From: Campanula takesimana
Lineage: Eukaryota > Streptophyta > Magnoliopsida > Asterales > Campanulaceae
DNA length: 64,000 nucleotides
Direction of reading: 5' to 3'
Assembly (NCBI GenBank): GCA_026119855.1
Contig: JAOWBW010000322.1
Coordinates: 186,001 to 250,000 of the forward strand
Shown: positions 55,794-64,000 of the stretch, one piece after another
Numbering within the stretch: the stretch's first letter is position 1
How the letters are laid out: the number at the start of each line of letters is the position of its first letter
The notes under the pieces: model-generated
What the model saw: the letters and a program-made list of their open reading frames with translations, nothing else
The model's database searches: none
Told to the model about the DNA's origin: nothing
Made by a program: the position numbers and the translations under genes

Positions 55794-57087
55794 TGACAGA
55801 GAAAAACTCCACTTGTAATAAAAACCTAGCAAGCGTACTAGTTACCATCGTAGTAACACGTAATACGAGGGTCGATCCACAGAGACTTGTGTATCAACAG
55901 TTCGATTTCCAGCAGTTAAGAACAAGAATTTAAAATGACTGGTTTTTGGTTGTGATTATTTCTACAAAAGCAATTAAATTCAACTAAGAAAGCAATCAAT
56001 CAAATGGAATGAATTTACTGGATTTCAAACAAAGATGAGTAGATCTATGGATTGGTTTCACATGTATTTCACTAATATGCATAACTAATAATATTATCAT
56101 TCATTGTTGGGGATTCATTCACTCAAACAAGATTGGATGTTCACACAATCATCAATCTAGTGTTCTTCAATATTATATTTTCTGCATAGTCCATATAATA
56201 TTGAAGAACCCATTAAACTCATAAGAATCTTGAATATATAATTTTGATAAGAAATCACTTTACAAATCTAGATTATATTCTTCAAAAGTCAGATCTTATA
56301 TATGTCTTTCAATCACTTGAAATACATATACACGACTTAGTTCAAAAGCCAATCTAAACTTAGGAATAGATTGTAACTAGAAAACTTTCATACATTAACT
56401 CTTGAAAAACCCAACAAAATGAACAACCATAATATCAATTAATGCATAATAGATTCATACATGTTACCTCCAATCCATAGAATGAGGAGATTAGCCTAGC
56501 TTACACATAATCTTTATCAACAAAGCTTCAATGTTTAACATAAAACTTGAAGAAATGAAAATGTTTGGAAAATGTAAAAACTCTCAATATTTCTCTACAA
56601 TGTTTGAAGAGAATAAAAACTGAATACTTCCCTCCTCTTGATGCCTTGGCTTCTGTGTGGAAGAGATGATTTATATTATGGTTGAGATAGGGTTGTACAA
56701 TGGGAATGCAATCACAAAATATCAAGCTTGTGGAAAAACTGCTCATTCCTATCGGGCTTCTTGTGCGGCCGCCCAAGATGGGGTGTGCGACCGCCCAACA
56801 CTTCTGAAGTAAAATAGGCATGGTTTTGGGCCTTAGTGTACGGCCGCCTAGGTTGTGCGGTTTTCTTCTGAAGAATTAAATTTCTCCTCTTTTCTTCTTT
56901 TTTTCATTCTGTTCCGTCCCTAAGCGTACCTCGCCTTCCTTTAGGTTCTAAAGTGCTCCAAAGTACTTGTTTCCTTGTCTCAACACATTTCTCCACAAAG
57001 AGACATTAAAACACAATAAATCTCAAGATCGAGCATAAAATGAGTCTTGGAATGGTACTATATACATGTGTAAAAACACATTTATCA
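55794..57087 (-). mobile_element. 5' LTR of the Athila element
   Basis: On the minus strand it starts TGATAAATGTGTTTTTACAC and ends TTTTTCTCTGTCA just before the PBS; 1294 bp. A TATA candidate (ATATAAATC) is near 56670. Upstream are GC-rich words at 56763, 56785, 56838 and 56855. The 3' LTR is not in the window because the element is truncated at 48296. Confidence 0.87.
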
Positions 57088-58170
57088 ATACCCTCTATAT
57101 GTGTGTAATTGTTTCTCAAACAATATTTTGTGATTTCTAAAATCAACCATTGGGTTTCTCAAACCCGGCTGCACACATATATAGTAGGGTATTAACCAAA
57201 TTCCTTTTGGGATCAAAATTCCTTGTTGAACAAGAAATCTGAACAAACTGTTTTCGGCCTGGACAAACCATCCGTACGGATTGGTTAGGTGGCTCCCAAA
57301 CCATCCGTAAGGATCCTTCCAGCAGGATCCAGTTTTTCGCATTTTCTGTACCTTATTCAATCAGTTCTATTGTGTGTGACCCAATAGGATTATACTAAGT
57401 TGGCAACAAGTCAGAACCATTCAGAAATCGTAAGTCATAAGGAGACTCTAGCAAGCCATTAGGACCACCCAAATAGTATAACTTTGAAAGTCCAAAGTTT
57501 CCTTATAGAATATATCACAATCCCTTTGTCACGCGATATCATATTGGACATAAGTTATGGTCCAAGTCAACTTATGTTGTCCAATGCTTCCTCGATCCCG
57601 AGTAGATTCATATGAGCAAATGACATTGATCGAATCAATTCATTGGGGTACGGCCGTACACTATTATCAATCTCACTCACTGAGTAGCCAAGCAGATAAC
57701 TCTCTTGAGGGAGGGACAAATCACATCTTGACTTATCATTCTTCCCAACAAGAATTCGATTATGCCAATCATAGCCTTTACAACCACCCGGTTAAGGGTA
57801 GCGTTTGAGTACGTCAAACATAATGTTCATCATGTGGAAGACCATGATAATCTCAGGTCTAAGGATATTAAATGATATAACTATTATGAGATTTAATTAT
57901 GACATTTGACCATGACATAAATCTCATAACGGGTCTATCCAGTACATTGTTCTCCAACAAGTATCCACAAGTTTAATCCGCATTCTATGCAGCATAATCA
58001 TCATATGATTATTCATTAAACTTATGCTAGCGCTTCATAAGTGCTAGGGACAATGATTATTATAATAAACATGCAAAAGATATAATAAACGGGGTTGTTA
58101 TCTTTATAACAATGAAGCTATGAAGTAACGCATAGGCCTTTTTCAAGGGTCTAGGGCATAATATCCAACA
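57088..58170 (-). mobile_element. 3' LTR of a copia element (partial)
   Basis: In the minus sense it begins TGTTGGATATTATGCCCTAG after the purine-rich AAGTGGAAGA (PPT). It shares landmarks with the plus-strand LTR at 26137-27520, but has CATCCGTACGG words (57268 and 57301) where that LTR has GCGACCGCCC words. Its 3' part is missing at the junction with the Athila LTR at 57087. Confidence 0.75.
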
Positions 58171-61093
58171 ATCTTCCACTTGCACTAGGCCGAATCAACA
58201 TGTATCCAATTCCCATTGAGCTTAGTTATGATCTCCATCATTATTGCAAGCGAGCATATGTAGGATGATTATCCTTGTTATCATCATATGGTATTTTGCA
58301 TATTTTAACATATCCCATCTTAGACGATTTCTCGTATTAGATAGAAATGTCCGAGTATATGTCTAGATAAGATATTAGTCCTTTGGCTTGTGCAATAACG
58401 ATTATTGTCACAATGAAGGTCCATGAAATTAGTGATTATAGAAACAATTTCTAGTATACTGATTAGTATCTTGATTCAAACAATTTTCTAGTGGCATCTC
58501 ATGCTACTAGACACTCAACCTTTTTGTAGAATAGTAACGGTGTATTTAGAACTCTTCTAACACCATTATTAAACGTAAACATGTATTTATACTACAATAT
58601 TTATCTTTGTTGGTTTATAAGAATGTATCTTTGTAACTATTACATGATCATCGTATATTTCATCAAAGATAAAGAATGCATCCTTTAGTTTTTCTCAAGT
58701 ACATAAGGATGTTTCTTAACTAGTGAATTCCACTAGGATCCGATTGGTATTATCTCATCATACTCCAAGTATATGAGACATCCAGTCTTAGTACATTAAC
58801 ATGGCTTACACGATAGATCCAATTGCCGAAGCATATGGAATCTTAATCATGTGTTCTTGCTCATTAGTCTTCCAATAAGACTAAATCTTGCCAAGATTAA
58901 TGCCATTAGACTTTTCCAAGTAATCTCTCCAAGTGTCTTGCATAGTGAACCTTTCACTACTTTGTCTATATTAGTTTGACTTCAACCAGTCATCCTTTTA
59001 GATTTATCTCCATAAATCTAAGTTCCAAGGATACAAACAGCTTTGACCAAGTCTTTCATTATGAAACTCTTTCAAAATGAATTACACGTCAACCACATAT
59101 ATTAGACTAGGTATTAAATTACGCTCCCACTAAATTTTTTGTAATCACAAGTCTCATCTTTGATGAATTCAAACTCTTTGAATACTACATCAAGATGAAA
59201 ATTTCACTCCAAGTAGTTTGCTTCAATCCATCCAATGAATTTCTGCAACATGCATATTTTATTAGAATTTTATGGATTAACAAAACTTTTAGGTTGTATT
59301 AAACACATCCTAAGTATGTTCCTGTTAAGGAATGCTGTTTTGACATCCATTTGTCATATTTCATATTCAAAATATAAGGTCATGACATTCAAATTCTAAT
59401 GTCCTTAAACATGACTATAAGCGACAAAGTTTCATCATAAACGATATTATTAATTAACTTTACTCAATTAGTCGTGCTTCAATAATATGTACCTTGCGAT
59501 TCATGTCCGTTTTCTCCAAGAAAACTGATTTTCTACCTTATGGTTTTTAAGCTTTCGGGTAGAACAACCAAGTTCCAAACTTGGTCATCATACATGAATT
59601 GCATTTTAGATTTCATGACTACAAGTCATTGATCTAAATCCGCAGCGTACTTTCCATCTTGATAGGTAATAAGTCAAATCATTCTCAATAATATCTTCCT
59701 TATTATTTTCTATTACGAGAAATCAATATTTCTTGTTATAGATAGTGTTCTGTTATATATGCAAATTATCTTGTGGATACTTGAACGAATTTCCACAACT
59801 CCTTGTGAAACTTTGTTCAACTTCTATCTTAGGTTCCATGTCATTTTTTGGGTATCGAACTCTTCGAGATACATTTACTCCCACTAATTCTTTTAGAGAT
59901 AAATCATTTATCTTGAAAGTACTATTCAGAGTAACAAATGATTTGTACTCTTAAGGGTGTAAAATTAATATCATTAAGATATCCCATGAAAATACATTAA
60001 CTAGATTTAGGTGTGATTTTGTCCAAGATAATATTTTTCTCAAAAGTGTCTCAACACAAATCTTTATGAAAGACAAACCAAGTTTTTTTTCATCCCATAT
60101 CTAATATGGTATCAATCGAACCTCCTTAAATGAAACTCAGATTAGTGTAAACGCAACTGTTTTCAGCACATAATCCAGAAGGTTTAATTAAAGATCAATC
60201 TGACTTATCATGAGGCGAAAAACTGTATTTTACAGACAATCTGTAAATTTCTGGAACATCATCCGTACGGATGCTAGGCAAGCGTACACCTCCAAGCCAT
60301 CCGTACGGCTGCCGTTTCCAGATTCTAATTTTTCTTAAACTGCAGACTTTCTGCAGAATTCTCATCAAGTCCAAGGCTCAAATATTCATTACTTTGATCA
60401 AATCAAAGTACATCAATACTTTTGCCATGTATTATTGAAATCCTCTCTAACATTGTTACTTTAATGAACTTCATACACAACATGTATTAATCCAAAAGAG
60501 TGCTTCTTTTTACTACTAATTAGTAAGAGGTGTCTATGATCAATTTCTAAAATTCACACATATCACATGATTCGAAATCATGTGAATTTAAAAGTCCGTC
60601 CCATGAAATTTTAGATATGTGTTTCTTATTATTTGATATAGACATCAATGCTTTAAGAATGTAACACTTACATCCTTAGATTCAAATTTCCATTATTTAT
60701 GTTATACATATTATTTTGTTCTTCCAAGATAAGGATATAAAGTTCCATTTATATGATTAACAATACAATAGAGCAAATCATATTTAATGGAATACTTCCT
60801 TATTCAAAATAAGAAATATCCGTAATCTTCTAATGAAGAAATCAAAATAATATTTCTACTTAAAGTAGGAGCATGACACCATTTGTTCAAAACAAATATG
60901 AACCTACTAGTTAAAAACACTTCGCAAGTTCCTATTATTAATGTTACAACATTTGCATCATTATTACCACATAGGTTAATCTTTACCTTTTTTTTAAGTA
61001 GTCTTTCTTTTCTCAAGTCTTACACATTTATACAAATGTGGGATCCATGTCCAGTATCCAATACTCAAGAATTTAGATGTAGAAAGTTTAGCA
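58171..61093 (-). pseudogene. Degenerate copia polyprotein (protease to RT/RNase H)
   Basis: On the minus strand, about 61060-60804 contains a protease/pre-integrase stretch (a degraded LDTG-like start near 61045, then NIILISSLEDYGYF). About 59500-59090 contains RT phrases (YDETLSLIVMFKDIR, MDVKTAFLNRN, KDETCDYKKFSGS), the typical order of Ty1/copia elements. Many stops and shifts make this an old copy. Two CATCCGTACGG words (60260 and 60298) lie in the integrase interval, within sequence that does not look coding. Confidence 0.72.
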
Positions 61094-61098
61094 TAAAC

Positions 61099-63633
61099 TG
61101 TAACACTTATCCTTATTCTCGTTAAATATTTGACTTATTTGTTAAATACTTGAACTTGCATATTATGTGCTAGTTTTACTTGGGTAAATTTCTTAACTGC
61201 TTTGGAATATTAAGGTGGTTAAATGTCTAGTTTTGACTTTAGGGTCATTTGTGAAAATATGACTTTAGGGGTCTTTTTGTTAAAAGTGAAACTTAAGGGG
61301 CCTAAGTGCAATTTCCTAAAAGTTGAATGTATATAAAGTGGGTTTGCTTCTCAGAAGCTTATTCCCAAAAAAAGTTTTCTTCTCGTTCTTTCTCTGTCTC
61401 AAAGTTAGGTTTAGGGTTTACCCTATTCTCGACTCCTCGAGGTTAATTATCCATCTGTTCTTGATTTCGATCCCGGATAAATATTCGTGGCGTTGAATAG
61501 AGCGTTTCCATCTGAATAGAAATTAATTTGGGTGAACTTGATTCCGGAGTAGGTAAGTTATTAGCTCCACATTGCTTGTAATAACATGTATATATGTTAT
61601 TCCTAATACTTGTGCTTGTCAATTTTGTGTTTGGGATAATTTTTGTGATACTTGTAATTTTGGGACAAATGGAGTAAAACCCTACTGTGTAAAATAATAA
61701 GAGAAACTTGAATTGGGTGTTTGAACTTGGTTATACCCCTGGGTTAATTATTTGTTAGTAAAAAGTTACTCCTATATTTGGGACGGAGAATTAATCACCC
61801 TGGGAAAGAAATGGGTATTGGCTGAAAATAGCTCTGTGCGACCGCCCAAAATGGCTTGTGCGACCGCCCATCTTTCTGGAAGGTTTTTCAAAGGATTCAC
61901 CTGTCTAGTGTGCGGCCGCCCAGGTAGGAGTGAGCGACCGCCCATTCCCCTGTTTCCACAAAAAGTGTTCTAACTTGAATTGAAATGGAACTTTACCCCT
62001 CGTAAGGAATATAGCCTTAGTATAAGATGTCCTAGTAAGTGTTGTGACACCTTAAGGGCATCAGAAGTGAGACTTGAACATGATTACTCATTGAATTAAA
62101 ATGATAACTTAGTCTTAAACATGAACACTTATAGAACTCAAATGAGAACTTAAGTATAAGAGTAACAACTCTTCTTTATGTTTTGAAAAGTGCTATGAAC
62201 AAGCACTAATGTGTTACGCTTGTCTTGAAACTAATGTTTGTGCACCTTAGGGGATTAGAACAATGTCTTGAGCTTGAACATCCTAAGAATAGGATTAAGA
62301 ACTTGTAAGAGTAATGTATAACTCTTATACATGCTTGAATGTCTAAAGATTTGAATTATAACTCGAACTATAAGACAATAAAATCTTGTACATGACTTGA
62401 ACATCCAAAGAATTGGATTAAGACTTGAACATAAGATAATAAAATCTTGTACATGACTTGACACCAATACATGTGTATGGTAATGAACTAGAAAGTGCTA
62501 TGAACCAGCACTAACGTGTATGAGAAATGTTCTTGATGTGTATGTGCAAACATTGCATAAAGTTGCTTGATAACAATGTGACTTCTTGATTTCTTGAATC
62601 ATGATTCTAGGTGAGCTAGTCCACTACTTTTGGATTAGTTCTACTCCCGTAGTTCAAGTAAATACATACTTGTGTATTTTTGTGTGAGTCCAGCTGGTCC
62701 TTGCTTGTTCGGAGGTATATAGGTTCACGCTTATCATGAGGCTGGGGCCAAAATGATAATCGGGGATCTATGTATCTGCGCTTGACCCCTTACTACAGGC
62801 CATAGTAAGGGCATAGCTTCCTTTATTAGAGCAATACGCCTGATATAAGTGAATGCTAAACTCGTGAACACCTCGTGAATCTTGATCTTGGGAATGACAC
62901 TGATTACCGGGTCTTCTTATATATACTGCATAAGCGGTTTCTTGATATTGATCGTGATTTTTCAAAGTAATACAAGCTACGACAACAATGGTATTCTTGG
63001 GAAGAATAAGGAAGGAAGCAATATCCTTTGTAACGTGCTAGCTTAGCCTTATGTGCTACTTGACGAGTTGGCTTAGCCTCTCATATACTTGTTACTTGAT
63101 GAATGATTACTTGAGTATCTATTTGAATTACATGATAACATGTCATGTAGTTGCATCTAATATCTTACTGAGATTTATATCACCCCGTTCCTTGTTTAAT
63201 TGTTTTCCTTAGATCAAAAGAAGGCTAGTGATAGTGCGAAGTGAGACTCGACATAGCTGGGAGCTCACTACGTAGGTGGTGATTCTTTTGGGGCTTGTGT
63301 CCTTTTACATTTTGGTGAGGACGATGTATTATGGGTTATGTAACTCGCTATTTTTGGGTAGAGTTGTTGTCTCTTGTTTTCTCTAGACATCTTGTAATGC
63401 CAGCATATGTGCTAGGCATGTTTTCGCTGTGTATAATCATGTTTGGTTTTAAATTTTCTTGTCTAGAACTCGTGGTGTGAGCTATCTTAGCTCCTTACTC
63501 TAGAGTATATATATCATGTCAGTTTGTTATAAACAGTTGTCATCCAGTTTCTTGTTAGTTTTTTGATTCTCGTTAGTCACGCGCACCAGGTTAGAGGTTC
63601 TATTAGGGGATCCCGGGACCTGGGGGCGTGTCA
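61099..63633 (+). mobile_element. Solo gypsy (Tekay-like) LTR with 5-bp TSD inside the copia element
   Basis: It begins TGTAACACTT and ends GGGCGTGTCA, flanked by TAAAC (61094-61098 and 63634-63638). Landmarks shared with the Tekay LTR at 34439 include TTTGGGACAAA(T/G)GGAGTA and a GATGTCCTAG phrase. A TATA candidate (TATATAAAG) lies at about 61330. Four GC-rich words start at 61836, 61858, 61910 and 61932. A tandem duplication of about 62 bp (AATAAAATCTTGTACATGAC) lies at 62375-62462. Confidence 0.87.
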
Positions 63634-63638
63634 TAAAC

Positions 63639-64000
63639 ACTTGCAGCGGTAGTCCTACTACTCTTCCTTTTGATATTTTAATTCAAATTGTAATTTCTTC
63701 TATGATCAATCACATTGCCATAGTAACAATTACATCCTCAGGATTTTGGGGTTATCCACAAATATTTTCTTTAGGGTTGACAACTCTTGTCTTGCCTTTA
63801 TCTTAAATCTTTTTTCTTTGTTAACCTTTACAGTTTGAGAAGGTTTCTGTTGGATATGCTTATCACTTAACCCTCCTACATTTGTTATAATTGATTGATA
63901 CCATCACCTGCAAGTATTTTTATGGACTTTAGGACCTCATGTAAAGAAGTTTGTAACTTCAATTTTTAGCCAAGTCCTTTTTATAGTATAGGCTTAGATT
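63639..64000 (-). pseudogene. Copia internal region, gag side
   Basis: It continues the minus-strand copia element beyond the solo LTR; the sequence is degraded, with no clear frame. Gag and the 5' LTR would lie right of the window. Confidence 0.4.

Overview
This 64 kb window is nuclear DNA from a flowering plant, most likely a eudicot. The evidence is three plant-type genes, plant LTR-retrotransposon lineages (Athila, Tekay-type chromovirus, Tat/Ogre-type, Ty1/copia), L1-type LINEs, and many Stowaway-like, hAT-like, Harbinger-like and Mutator-like elements. I cannot name the species. Gene density is very low; most of the window is layered transposon insertions, and many boundaries can be fixed from target-site duplications (TSDs) seen in the sequence.

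Host genes: an intronless PRA1-family (PRA1.F type) membrane protein (1266-1922, +); a multi-exon Syntaxin-6 N-terminal-domain SNARE-like protein (about 15784-18169, -), possibly followed by further minus-strand exons (13733-14713); and an intronless glucosamine-6-phosphate N-acetyltransferase, GNA1 (40860-41348, -). They do not form a pathway or cluster.

Layout. 1-2.9 kb: Helitron 3' end, a tRNA-derived SINE, the PRA1 gene. 2.98-11.3 kb: a Stowaway element, a 1.5 kb Harbinger-like element with two nested foldback elements, a hAT-like foldback, two adjacent oppositely oriented LINE-derived retroposons, a MULE transposase relic, and a second Harbinger-like copy split by a hAT element. 11.3-18.9 kb: Stowaway-rich DNA and the SNARE-like gene. 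18.95-37.71 kb: one nested complex. A small Pack-MULE (MULE A, TSD TAAACTAAT) with a probable captured host exon holds a second MULE (MULE B, TSD CACCATGTG) inserted in its left TIR. MULE B holds a Tat-type retroelement (with a solo copia LTR), another copia LTR, and a 5'-truncated Tekay element whose gag is split by a solo Tekay LTR. 37.7-48.3 kb: a LINE relic, a degenerate minisatellite, GNA1, more Stowaway elements, a foldback, microsatellites and an 820 bp hAT element. 48.3-57.1 kb: an Athila element on the minus strand, truncated in ORF2 and split in pol by a 177 bp hAT element. 57.1-64 kb: a degenerate copia element on the minus strand, split by a 2.5 kb solo gypsy LTR.

Most unusual observation: LTRs of unrelated families (copia, Tekay, Athila) and an internal Athila leader carry the same GC-rich near-palindromic 12-nt words (GTGCGACCGCCC or GGGCGGCCGCCC type). 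In four cases they sit in a two-plus-two geometry with start-to-start spacings near 22, 52 and 22 nt. Sister LTRs of the same families carry different palindromic words at the corresponding place (GATCGGCCGCTC or CATCCGTACGG types). This looks like an exchangeable or converging regulatory cassette.
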